From: Aegilops tauschii subsp. strangulata
Taxonomy: Eukaryota; Streptophyta; Magnoliopsida; Poales; Poaceae
NCBI RefSeq assembly: GCF_002575655.3
Contig: NC_053039.3
Location: 240,724,622-240,788,621 of the forward strand
Direction of reading: 5' to 3'
DNA length: 64,000 nt
The notes below the pieces were generated by a model that had not been told where the DNA came from, did not search any database, and saw only the letters and a program-made list of their open reading frames with translations. A program made the position numbers and the translations under genes. Positions 45,721 through 56,889 of this stretch are shown here, piece by piece (the stretch's first letter is position 1; each line of letters begins with the position of its first letter).

Positions 45721-48700
45721 ATGCCATATCTTACACACCAAGGCGGGCATCAACGGGCATTCCATGAAGGCCATCATCGACGGAGGAAGTTGCCACAAGT
45801 TGGCAAGTGAAGAGCTATATGTTCCAAGCTACAATTGGTCAAGATGAAGCAGCCTCATCCCTACAAGGTCCAATGGCTTAGTGACTTCGGCACTATCCAA
45901 GTGGAGCACACCGTTCAAGTCTCCTTCAAGATTGGAGCATACGAAGACACTTTGGAGTGTGATGTGGTTCCCATGTACGTTTGCCATCTCCTACTTGGAC
46001 GACCTTGGCAATTTGACCGCGGCGTCACCCACAACGGAAGGACCAATCAATATAGCTTCAAGATGAAGGGCAAGGAATACGTGCTACGACCTATGTCACC
46101 AAGCCAAGTGATCACCGACAAGCAACCAACCACCCATCATGGAGAGAATAGTGAGAGAGCGAACCACCAAAAAGAGAGTGAGCGCCACAAGCCCAAATCG
46201 AGTGCCTCCACGATGAGCGACAAGAAAAACTTAGTGTTATTTGCTTCCAAAAGTGAGATGAGATAAGTGTGTGAGAACCCATCAAGTTTTATGCACTATG
46301 TCCTATTGTGCAAGGACAAAGCAACAAAAACTAACACCTCTCACCACTAGCTTTAGTGTTGTATTCTCTATTATAGGAATTCAAGGACGTTTTCCCCGAT
46401 GAGCTACCTCTAGGACTACCTCCACTACGCGACATCAAACACCGAATCGACCTCATCCCCGACGCATCGTTACCTAACAAGGCACCCTACCGCGTCAACC
46501 CAGAAGAAACCAAAGAAATCCAAAGGCAAGTACAACAACTCTTTGACAATGGCATGTAATCGAAAGTTTAAGTCCTTGTGTCGTGCCAGTAATTCTCATG
46601 CCTAAGAAAGATGGTAGTTTTCGCATGTGTTCCGATTGTCGTTACCCCATTCCACGCCTTGATGATATGCTAGATGAGCTTAGTGGAGCCACCATTTTCT
46701 CTAAGATTGATCTTAAGAGTGGCTATTACCAAATTCGCATCCAAGAGGGTGATGAATGGAAAACCACTTTCAAAACCAAATTTGGCTTGTATGAATGGTT
46801 AGTTATGCCTATGGGCTTATCCGAAGCACCCGGCACCTTTATGCGTGTGATGCATCATGTTCTTCGACCTTACATTGGTGTTTTTGTTGTCGTCTACTTT
46901 GATGATATTCTTGTGTTTAGCATGTCTCTAGAAGATCATGTCACCCATCTTTGAACCATTTTGCAAACTCTAAGAAAAGAGCGCCTTTATGCTAATATGG
47001 ACAAATGCCTTTTTGGTGTTGATAAGCTTGTTTTCTTGGGTTTTGTTGTGTCTTCTAAGGGTGTTCATGTCGACGAAGCTAAAATTGATGCTATTGAAAC
47101 TTGGACACAACCAACCAACTTGTAACAAGTGCGAAGTTTCCTTGACTTACCCGGTTTCTATCGTAGATTCGTTAAGGACTTTAGCACTATTGCATCCCCT
47201 TTGCATGCGTTGAGTAAAAAGAATGCACCATTTGTTTGGGGACCATCCCAAGATACCGAATTTCTTGAGCTTAAGAATTTGCTTACACATGCTCCTTTGC
47301 TTGCTTTGCCCAATTTTAACAAAACCTTTGAAGTTCATTGCGATGATAGTGGCAACGGTATAGGAGGTGTGTTAATGCAAGAGAAGCGCCCCATAGGTTA
47401 CTTTAGCGAGAAACTATCCAGCGCACAACTTAACTATCCCATCTATGACAAGGAGTTATATGCCTTAGTGCGACTTTTGCATGTGTGGGAACATTATCTT
47501 TGCCCTCATGAATTTGTTATCCATAAGGATCATGAAACGCTTAAATACCTTAAGGGTGAAACTAAATTGAATAAGCGACATGCCAAATGGAGTAAGTTTA
47601 TTGAGTCTTTTCCTTATGTCATCAAATACATTAAGGGTAAACAGAATGTTGTGGCGCATGCTCTTTCCCGCAAATGCATGCTTGTCACCCAACTTGAATT
47701 GAATGTCATTGGCTTTGAGCACATAAAAGACTTGTATGCGCTTGATCCTACTTTTGCTATTCCATATGCCAAATTTTTGATGCATACATCTTGGGATTGA
47801 TATTACATCAAAGATGATTATCTTATGAGATCTAACAAACTATGTATCCCCGAGTCTTCTCTTCATTTGTTACTTTTGCAAGAAGCTCATGGAGGAGGAC
47901 TTATGGTCATTTTGGACGCGACAAGACATTTGCTATGCTCTCCAAGAAATACTTTTGGCCCAAGATGTTCCGTCACATCTCGCGCTAGACCAACCGATGC
48001 TCTACATGTCGCAAAGCTAAGTCTAAAGCTCAATCCCATGGTCTCTATACGCCACTTCCTATTCTGTATCACCCATGGGAAGATATTAGTATGGACTTTG
48101 TGCTAAGTTTGCCTAGAACTCCAAATGGCAAGGATTCCATTTTTTTTGTTGTGAATCGTTTCTCTAAGATGGCACACAAGATAGACGATGCTTCACATGT
48201 TCCTAATCTTTTTTGTAGGGAAATGTTGCGTCTACATGGAGTGCCCCATACTATCGTGTCGGACCGCGACGTCAAGTTCCTAAGCTACTTTTGGAAGACG
48301 CTATGTGCCAAGCTCGGAATCAAGCTCCTATTCTCTTCGGCATACCATCCACAAACCGACGGCCAAACGGAGGTCATGAATCAGATGCTATCTATTCTCC
48401 TATGCGTGTTGATCAAGAAGAACATCAAGGAGTGGGAGGAGTGTTTACCCATTGCTGAGTACGCCTACAACCGCGCAAGACACTCGACTACCGGAAAATC
48501 CCCCTTCGAGGTCGTCTACGGCTTCAACCCGTTGTCCCCATTGGACATACTACCGCTACCACTACAAGAGCGCATCAACATGGACGCGAGTGCTAGAGCG
48601 AGCTATCTCAAGAAGGTGCATGAAGATACAAGGCACACCATCGAGCGCCAAGTACAATGCCTCGCGACCAAGCTCAACATCAACAAGCAACCCATGGTAT

Positions 48701-48909
48701 TCCAGATTGGAGATCTTGTGTGGCTACACCTTCGCAAGGACCGCTTCCCCAACGAACGCAAGTCCAAGCTTCTACCTCGAGCCGATGGACCTTTCAAGGT
48801 GCTCGAACGCTACAACAACAACACCTAAAAGATTGACATCCCATGTGATAAGTACAATGTGAGCGATATATTCAATGTCAAGGATCTCTCGCCCTACCAT
48901 GCATGGTGA
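45721..48909 (+). pseudogene. Gypsy pol (protease, RT, RNase H, integrase), broken
   Basis: Protease: IIDGGSCHKLASEEL, then after a frame change HPYKVQWLSDFGTIQVEHTV and [58 protein letters not shown] with about 10 residues missing between DCR and YPIPRLDD; catalytic VYFDDIL. RNase [22 protein letters not shown], then VVAHALSRK where the usual Asp is His. Integrase: [20 protein letters not shown] and [14 protein letters not shown] (DDE present), with the loop after KMAH shortened and zinc-finger region degraded; end ...VSDIFNVKDLSPYHAW. At least five frame changes or stops. Copies and integrates element DNA in active relatives. Confidence 0.88.
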
Positions 48910-48960
48910 TGAGGATTCCGATCCGAGGTCGGATGTTTCCCAAGGAGGGGAGGGGGCAGA

Positions 48961-49965
48961 TGATGCGGAGCATCCCAAGGTCATCCCCATCGACCTATCA
49001 TTGTCTCACCAACTGCCTGGTGGACCCATGGCACAAGCACGTGCAAGAGCTCTCGTAACCGAGGTGACATCACTCCTATCACAACTCCCTTTCGAACCAC
49101 ATGAGACATGGCTACTACCTCAAACGGAGATGCTTTGTATACTCAGGTACCTAGGAGTGAGCCATGGAGAAGCTAAGGAACAAGGCGGATCGAAGGAGAA
49201 GGACGAACATGAAGACGGAGAAGAGAAAGGACAAGGCAGAAGATGCCTGGATGATCCGGACCGCCATCCGGACGATCCGGACCCCGGCCCGGATGATCCG
49301 GCTATAGCACCCGAGACCACATGAAGCCTCCACATGAAGCCGGACGATCCGAACCAGCTCCCGAATCATCTGGATCCTCTCGGACGTCCGGACCAACTCC
49401 CGGTCATCCGTACCCCCCTCGACAGTTGCGCCACATCCGAATGATCCGGACGGCCTCCTGGATCATCCGGACTCCTGACACCCGGATCATCGGGGCCACC
49501 ATTCGGATAATCCGGACCACCACCTACGTGTGCGTTTTGGGCTGAAGCCCATGTACCCTTTTGTCCCCCTAGCCTATATAAACGAGTCCAACTCCACTTT
49601 TTTAGGGTTAGCAAAGAATTGGCTCATTTTAGAGATAGAGCTTTGCTCATCCACTTGATACATACTCCATTGGAGACCGAGGCCTCCGCGGAGAAGATCG
49701 CAAGTGGATTCAAGACCCCGCAAGGGAAGATCCCCTCGTGGATTAAAGACCCCGTCTCCGGATCGGGAAGAACTACCGCCTCTTGTATTTCCTTTGTTGT
49801 GTTTGAATCTTGTATCACTCTTTGTGTTCATGGTTCTAGCACATGTGTGATTGTTCTCATTTATTTGAGTGTTTCCCCTCGTGATTTCCCTCGTGTTCTT
49901 TGCGTTCTTCGTAGGATTCCCTCCATTTCGTAAAAGATCGGCCCTAGGGTTTCCACCCTACATCA
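48961..49965 (+). repeat. 3' LTR of the Gypsy element (1005 bp)
   Basis: Starts TGATGCGGAGCATCC and ends CCCTACATCA, next to AGATC. TATA box TATATAAA at 49575-49582; CGGATGATCCGG-type cluster at about 49249-49530. The lengths of the two LTRs differ by 24 bp. Confidence 0.92.
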
Positions 49966-49970
49966 AGATC

Positions 49971-50800
49971 CAACCAAAATCACACTACCAAGTTAGAAGT
50001 GTCTCATCATAAGTGGCATTTCAACAAATTAGAGGCAGTACATGCTTGAAATGATATGCAAGATGCAACCAATGTTACATTGTCAATTTGAAGGTGTCTC
50101 TTCGGAAGTGATTGAGGAGGGATACACAAGAAAAATAGTTTGATATAAGAACATGGTTAATAGAAAGGCGTAATATGTACCAAAAATAGGAAGGCATGTC
50201 ATATTCACAGGTAAAATGTGTTAACTAAGCAGATGCAATTTACCCTAATTAGAAGCAATACAAGATAGACACCATATGCAACATGCAACCACATATCACA
50301 TTGGCAAGTAAGAGCAAGCACCTGCGATGGTGGTTTAGGGTAATTGCAGTCATCAACTACAGAGCTACGTTGACTATCTTCATTTAGCCTTGCTGTTTCT
50401 TGAGAATCATGTGGGGAGGATGACACTGCACTCTTTAAAAGAGTAGCGCGTCTCACAGTAACCCACTGGCGTGACTGTCTTATCATAAGTGATTGATGAG
50501 TTATACACAAGAGCATTTGTTTGATGTAAGAACATGGTTAATAGACAAATGTAGTATGTATAAAAAATAGGAAGGCATGTCATGATCAAAGGTATAATGT
50601 GTAAAGTAAGCAGATGCAATTTAACCAAATTGGGAGCAATACAAGCTAGACACCATATGCAACATGCAACCACATTTGACAGCACGAAGTTAAAGCAAGC
50701 ACATGGGGTGGTTGTGTGTGGCAATTGAGATCATCAACTGCAGAGCTATGTTTATTGTCTCCATCTGCTGACACTGCACCCTTTAGAGCGCTGAAACGCT
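49971..50800 (-). repeat. Continuation of CACTA exon-bearing repeats
   Basis: After the Gypsy insertion the same repeat language resumes: anchors at about 50325 and 50705, which after removing 8679 bp of insertion lie 680 and 380 bp from the previous ones. Minus frame 50516-50205 reads RRATLLKSAVSSSPHDSQET, ARLNEDSQRSSVVDDCNYPK, PPSQ with a donor after it. Confidence 0.7.
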
Positions 50801-51653
50801 TAATGCTTATCCTCGAATTACACTAGAGCGACTTCTTCTTTTCTTTTGTGTATTTATCAAAAGTGCATGTGAGTCTGAAATACTCATGCACAAAAAAATA
50901 GTGTGAGTAAAGGTGAAGTGTGTGCACAAGTAGTACACTGTAAAAGTAGCAGATAGCAGATGTGTGAGAAATAAATAACGAGAGACATATGACAGCTCTA
51001 CAACATGCATGACACACAAAATTAGGTTCTAGGATTTTGAAATATGAGCACAAGGATGGCTCGGAAATGCACATACTCCTCCAGCACACCACAAGGTGTG
51101 ATCCTATGAAAATAATAGTCGACTGAAAACAAATAGGCCAGTCCATTTTTTCTGCATCGTCCAATGTACAAAGAACGGACAGCTCGCCTTCATCTACCTC
51201 TAGCCAGTCAGTGTTCACGATCTTCCTTGAAACGCCAGCGACTACCAGCCCAGTCCCCTGCCTCCGCCCTTCCCCAGATCTCACCGCACCACCGTGCTTG
51301 GCAAGCAACTCCTGCGCCCCACACCCCTATGTTAAACACTGATGCGTCGCTTCCCCGGTGAACAGGTGGACTAGGTGCTCTGCGCACCTAAGCGGGTGCT
51401 GCTTCTTTTAATTGTGAATCAAATGACCCTGAATTAAAATCCAGGTGGACGACTGACCTCTAGCTAAGGTGAAATAGTAAATGGGGGAAACCTTGTGCAT
51501 TTAGTATCACGAAGAAGGTGCAGTAAGAAGCGCTCAACTAGTTTCTTTCGTGGGATGAATACGGTGTGAGCAGAGACGCAAGATTTGCACGAATAAGGGA
51601 AGACAAGTACCTCTTTCTTCTAGCAGTGTTGTGTCATCCTTCTGTTTTTCCAA

Positions 51654-51881
51654 TCATCTTCTTGTGGTTTGCTGGAAACAAGAAGATGTGGAGGACGGTA
51701 GAGCCTTGGACGAACCCATGGCCAATTTGTTGAGTGTGGTGCGGTGGCCGTCTATCGGTGGCGGGGAAGCAGATCCGAGGCGTCGAACGACGGTGTAGCG
51801 GGAAAAGCTCCGGTGCGGTGGACGGTTGCGATAGTCGAGGGGCATGGACGAAGTTGTCGAAGTGGTTCGGTTACAACGCAT
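51654..51881 (-). pseudogene. CACTA ORF1 probable first coding exon
   Basis: The frame starts MRCNRTTSTTSSMPLDYRNR (51881) and contains PPHRSFSRYTVVRRLG...NKLAMGSSKALPSSTSS, ending at TTRR. It lies downstream of a GC-rich leader with a gaaaccctagcctcc start (52.05 kb, minus). It is Ser/Arg/Pro-rich with no domain. Assigned to the CACTA gene from position and strand; it could be unrelated. Confidence 0.35.
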
Positions 51882-51949
51882 GTTGGCGTCGGCGTCGGCG
51901 TCATGGAGGCAGCTTTGCCTCGGCTTCAGCTGCTAAGTCCTTGAGGCTG

Positions 51950-52512
51950 TTGCGGTTGCGTTGGACAACGACGTCGGGATACCGGCTCCAGCGTTATGGA
52001 GGAGGGCGGCGGTGGATTGGGCGCGATGGGGTGGAGGATGGAGGAGGCTAGGGTTTCGCGGCTGGTGTAGAGGGCGTTTTGGCGCCCACGAGGTATGAAT
52101 GGGGAAACGGAGGGAGGGGGAGGTAAGGGGGAACAATGTTTGGGACGCGCTTGTTTGAAATTTGGGTAAAGTTACAAACTTTGCCCCCATCTAAAATTTC
52201 AGACATATTGCGGGTCGGGGGTAGGGCGGTAATCTTATGTGTCCCAAATAGTGGGCGGGGTAGATTTTGGCCGAGCGCATGGGTGTTTAGGCGCCCATGG
52301 TGTATGAATGCTTCTCGGAGGCAGTTGATTGGCGTCTTGGTGAAGTTACAAACCTACCCTGGTTTAGACCTTTGGACATCGGGCCGATAGGCTATACGGG
52401 TCAGAGTTGGGACAGTAATTTCCTACCACCAAACATTAGTCTCGCGTGGTTTCAAGCGACCAGAGGCTTATTTGGCACTTCATTCAATATTTGGGAGCAG
52501 AAGCATTAATGT
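51950..52512. repeat. Probable right subterminal zone of the CACTA element
   Basis: Two diverged repeats of the words tttggcgcccac/ttaggcgcccatggtgtatgaatg and tggcgtcttggtgaagttacaaac/gggtaaagttacaaact, about 210-230 bp apart. Such repeated words near the start of ORF1 suggest the other subterminal zone. No CACTA terminus follows within the window. Confidence 0.4.
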
Positions 52513-52591
52513 TTACAGTTCTCTTGAATTGAACTTTCAGGATTTGGGAAACTTCAAAAATCTTGACTCTTGAAAATCCTAAAACTATGAT

Positions 52592-52612
52592 TATTTTGGA
52601 ATGGAGGCAGTA
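52592..52612. repeat. Possible Stowaway MITE end
   Basis: TATTTTGGAATGGAGGCAGTA resembles the right terminal repeat of Stowaway MITEs (TATTTTGGAACGGAGGGAGTA) with two changes. No left terminus with complementary sequence was found, so it is a relic at best. Confidence 0.35.
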
Positions 52613-53079
52613 CATTTGAATATACATTGTACACGAGTATATATTAAAAAAATGCAGCTTAGCTCAATTCATGCATGGTTCCAGATATAATATCCTTTGT
52701 TGCAAAAATAATAATTAGACATGTGTATGAATATATAGCATGTTTAAGCACACAACAAAGATTGATGCCCCCTTTTAGATCTGATTTACAAATGCCATTA
52801 TCTTGAATTCAAATATTTGAATGCACTTCCTATGAATTCGAATCTTTGAAACCACTTTTATGTTGAATTCAACATGTATTCTATTTCGTAGTTAGCAATT
52901 TGGGATGTATCCATTTATGTGACAAATGTATAAAGTGCTTGACACTAACAACATGGAGTGCACTAATGTTTATATATGAATTGCAAAAGCCAGGCATTGT
53001 CTGGATTTCAAACCACTCTCACTCTATGGATCAATAATGTGAAATAAACCTATACACATGCTCGAATTCAATAGAGTAT
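52613..53079. other. AT-rich, gene-free interval
   Basis: Non-coding AT-rich DNA, host of the solo LTR at 53080. No recognisable feature. Confidence 0.5.
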
Positions 53080-54668
53080 TGACGTAGCTTGAGACTGCGT
53101 CGGTATTTCCCCAAAGAGGAAGGGATGATGCAGCACAGTTACGGTAAGCATTTCCCTTAGTTATGAAACCAAGTTTGTCAATCCAGTTGGAGAACCAAGT
53201 AACACTATGCAAATGGTACCTACACACAAACAACAAATACTTGCAACCCAACGAGTAAGAGGGGTTGTCAATTCCTCCTCGGTAAAAAGATAAATTAAAT
53301 TGTATGATATTGGATAAATAGGTCTAGTAAGAACACAAAGTAAAATAAGTAAAGAAAAAGTGCAGCGAGGTATTTTTGGGTTTTTGGAATAATAGATCTG
53401 AAACAATATGATAAAAGATAGACCCGGGGGCCGTAGATTTCACTAGTGGCTTATCTCGAGAAAATAGCATACGGTGGGTAAAAAAATTACTACTGGGCAA
53501 TTGATAGAAGAACAAATAATTATGATGATATGCTAGGCAATGATCATGAATATAGGCACCACATTCAAGATTAGTAGACCGACTCCTGCCTGCATCTACT
53601 ACTATTTACTCCACACATGGACCGCTATCAAGCATGCATCTAGTGTATTAAGTTCATGGAAAATGGAGTAATGCAATAAAAATGATGACATGATGTAGAC
53701 AAGATCTATTCATGTAGGAATAGACCCCATATTTTTATCCTAAATAGCAACGATACATACGTGCCTCGCTACCCCTTATGTCACTGGGTGAGGACACCGC
53801 AAGATCGAACCCATCGCAAAGCACCTCTTCCCATTACAAGAAAAATCAATCTAGTTGGCCAAACCAAACCAAAGTTTCGGAGAAGAAATTCGAGGCTATA
53901 AATAATCATGCATATAAGAGATCAAAGAAGACTCAAATAATATTCATGGATATAGATGTGATCATAAACTCGAACTTCATCGGATCCAAACAAACACACC
54001 GCAAAAAGTCATTACATCAAATAGATCTCCAAGAACAACGAGGAGAACATTGTATTGAGAATGAAAAAGAGAGAAGAAGCCATCTAGCTACTGCCTACGG
54101 ACCCGTAGGTCTATGGTGAACTACTCACGCATCATCAGAGGAGCACCAATGAGGATGATGAACCCCTCCGTGATCATGTTCCCCTCCGGCAGAGTGCCGA
54201 AAGAGGGCTCTAGATTGGATCTCGTGGTTCTAGAACTTGCGGCAGCTGGAATCATGTTTCGTTGACTCCCCTCGGGTAGCTAGAATATTTGGGTATTTAT
54301 AGAGCTGAGAGGCTTTGGAGAGGACCTCTGTGGGCCCACAACCCATCAGGGCGCGCTAGGGGCCTCTGGCGCGCCCTGGTGTCTTGTGGGCCCCATGGGC
54401 CTCCCCTTTTGTGCTTCCTGGGCTCCCAAGTTGTCTTCTGGTCCAAAAATAATCTCAAATTTTTTTTGCTGCGTTTGGACTCCATTTGATAGGGATATTT
54501 TGCGAAGTAAAAAACAAGCAAAAAACATCAACTGGCACTAGGCACTATGTCAATTGGTTAGTCCCAAAAATGATATAAAGTTGCTATAGAATGATTGTAA
54601 AGCATCCAAGAATGATAATATAATAACATGGAACAATAAAAAATTATAGATACATTGGAGACGTATCA
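53080..54668 (-). repeat. Gypsy solo LTR (TGATACGTCTCC family), 1589 bp
   Basis: Plus strand TGACGTAGCTTGAGAC to TTGGAGACGTATCA, so the LTR reads TGATACGTCTCC... to ...GCTACGTCA on minus. Perfect 5-bp duplication AGTAT at 53075-53079 and 54669-54673. No interior, therefore a solo LTR. A partial copy of the same family in plus orientation lies at 56956-58200. Confidence 0.92.
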
Positions 54669-55512
54669 AGTATGGGTGTTTGATAGACCAATGTTCGTTC
54701 ATACGCAAATTGCAAAAGTCATGATCCCATCCAATTTTTTAATGCAATTTATATTTTATGCGTAGAACCTCCTTTTACGCGTAGATGCACCATGCCTCGG
54801 CCCCTCCTCACACACGTGCTATATATCTCTCTATCTGATGCATAAGTGCACACAGTTTATATACATCGACATTTCTCTCTCACACATGCTCACACTCTCC
54901 CCTGGGGTGTCTCACGCACACACACACTCTCTATATATATCTCCCCCTCTCTCTCTCTTACTACTATGTACGACTCTTTTCACTAATCTCAGTTCGAAAA
55001 CACTATTTCTCTCACATGCATATATACACACGCATGGTCTCTGCTGGCCCTCTATACGCGAATATATCTGCCTACGTGTCTCCCGCACACACACTATCTT
55101 TAGGCCTCTCTCGCACACATTGCCCCCACCTCTCTCTTACTAGTTGGCGGATATGATTTCATCAGATCATTCGGTAGGATATCCTTGACTGTTAGGCTGG
55201 ATGGTAATAAGAGGCAAAGTTTTCCCCAAGTCGGGGCCCTTAAAGTTGAGGAAAAAGCCTACTCCTGGTACTGTATTTTTGTGATTGGGGTGTGTATAAA
55301 GTACATGTGAATACCAGCCATTGTGTGTGTGTGTATATACCATCGACGAACTAGACCTTGGGCTTATATAACATACTCGAGGCCTAGGGTTACAAATCAT
55401 ATATATTTGGCTTATCATCAGTGGGGACAGAGTCCTCCACGACCGTGGTAGCTTCGTCTTGTACGACGAGTCCTCCATGGGTCTTCGTATAACGCGTCTT
55501 GGTCCGACCTAT
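54669..55512. other. Low-complexity CT/CA-rich and gene-free interval
   Basis: Between 54810 and 55150 there are long CT/CA-rich tracts (tctctctcacacatgc..., acacacacactctctata, ctccccctctctctctct), and at 55323-55336 a TG/TA dinucleotide run. The open frame of 101 codons here is simple-sequence coding and not a gene. The part from 55160 to 55512 may be a decayed LTR piece but has no clear ends. Confidence 0.6.
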
Positions 55513-56830
55513 CACTACAAAAAAATACACTTCCGTGATGATACGTGTTTGTCATAGTAGGTCACGTTTTCTATCATGCAAGTACATCCATGACGATTTT
55601 ATGACAGAATCAAGATATTCATACCTGTGCTGTCGTAGAAGTGTCCACGGAATACTGAAACTATCATCACAGAAGTGTCCACTTCCATGACGATAAATAT
55701 CGCATCATGTAAGTGTGTTCGTCAAGGGTAACCGACACGTGGCTTCCACCGTAACGGGTGACCGTTAAGCTATGGGTTCCGGTTTGCATCCGATAACCCG
55801 TTAACAGCCTAGACCAATAGGGATTTTCCACGTGTAAAATTCTCATTGGTCGCAGGAACCACGTGTCAGCTCGCCATTGGGACAGATAGGCTCCTATGAT
55901 ATGTCGACACGTCGCACGGCCCAAGAGTGGCCCATTTAACTTAGAAAGGCCGGCCTGTTTGACTTGGTCAAAAGCTAGCGGGCTGGCCCATGAAAAGCCT
56001 GTTAACGGTGTGTTCGCATATATCCCATTTTATGGCCCGTTATGGCCTTTTCGAATACGGCCCAACAATGTCGTGTGGGCTGTCCAGAATAATACCAGCC
56101 CGTTTCACTTTCGGCCCATGTACGGCCCATGACAACTTTGGCCCATATGAGGCCTTTCATCCCGTTGGGCCCATTAGTGGCCCATGGTTACTCTGGCCCA
56201 TAACAAATAGTAAATTTCTTTATATCCATTAACGACCCATGATTCACATGGGTTGTTTCTAGCCCGTGTTAGCTTTCAGCCTACTGAGGGCCCATAAATT
56301 CTTGTGATCCTTTCCGGCCCTCAGTTACTTCCGGTCCGTTACTGGCCTGTTCTCCTAGTGGGCCAAATTCAGCCTACGGTTAGAATCGGCCCATTTATGG
56401 CATGTTAACCCATTGCGCTGTTTCCAACCCATCATGTACTTGGGCCCATTAACGACCCGTTAATCCTGTGACAAAATTAAGCCTTTGCTGTCTTCCGACC
56501 TGTTAACGGCCCATGACCGTGCTGGCCCGATACCAATTACGCCCGCTTACGGCCCATGTTGTGGTCTGGTTTTGGCACATGAATTGTTGGACCCATGTGT
56601 GGCCAATGGATCCTATGGCCTGTTGGAGGCCCATTGATCCTACGGCCCATAGTAGGCTCAAGGTTACCACGGTCCATATTTGTCCCATGGTTGTTGCGGC
56701 CACTAGCAAACCAAGGAAAAAGAAGACTAAGGAAATAAATAAGCCAGAAACTAATGCTAGGCTATTAAGGCGATTGCACAGATTACATCCACTGGTCATC
56801 AAATTATTATGTTGATATCAATTACTTCAT
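55513..56830. mobile_element. Second CACTA left end with subterminal repeats
   Basis: CACTACAAAAAAATACACTT at 55513 is followed by the same sequence as at 21556 (about 350 bp clearly alignable, including the hairpin at 55661-55696). A zone of GGCCC-type repeats extends to about 56700. Same orientation as the first end. The interior is lost: from about 56890 Gypsy sequence begins. It is therefore a truncated CACTA copy, not the missing right end of the first one. Confidence 0.8.
55661..55696. repeat. Hairpin in the second CACTA end
   Basis: Arms CTATCATCACAGAAGTG and CACTTCCATGACGATAA around TC, equivalent to 21704-21739; more mismatched (the first base and two or three inner positions). Confidence 0.65.
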
Positions 56831-56889
56831 CGTTTCTCAACATTTATACCATAAAGAGATTACATGATTAACATGTTAAGTAACATTCA

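Larger units (their letters stand above)
41292..49965 (+). mobile_element. Full-length Gypsy (chromovirus/CRM-like) retrotransposon, 8674 bp
   Basis: LTRs at 41292-42320 and 48961-49965, identical target duplications AGATC at 41287-41291 and 49966-49970, primer site TGGTATCATGAGCC at 42324-42337, and polypurine tract (caaggaggggagggggcaga) at 48941-48960. Order is gag, protease, RT, RNase H, integrase on the plus strand. Gag and pol wording resemble centromeric-type (CRM/Cereba-like) chromoviruses; this is from memory and not proven. Two gag stops, several frameshifts and a lost RNase H residue make it defective. It lies inside a repeated-exon unit of the CACTA element. Confidence 0.93.
21556..52512 (-). 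mobile_element. CACTA (En/Spm-type) transposon, multiply interrupted; right end not identified
   Basis: The left terminus is CACTACAAAAAAA at 21556, followed by a subterminal zone full of GGCCCATTAACGGCCC-like words. A minus-strand ORF1 gene can be followed from a leader near 52.1 kb through repeated exons (50.8-37.2 kb) and a conserved core (36.7-36.2 kb) to a coiled-coil tail (23.46-23.2 kb). Three insertions lie inside: the solo LTR at 23714, the Copia solo LTR at 26656-35624 with its own insertion, and the Gypsy at 41292-49965. No TNPD-like transposase was found, so it is non-autonomous or has lost ORF2. I could not find the expected right terminus (TTTTTTTGTAGTG); 52512 is the last sequence resembling the subterminal zone. 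Confidence 0.75.

Noticed and set aside
54838..55143. 101-codon open frame rich in Ser/His/Thr/Leu
   Set aside because: Encoded by CT/CA simple-sequence DNA.
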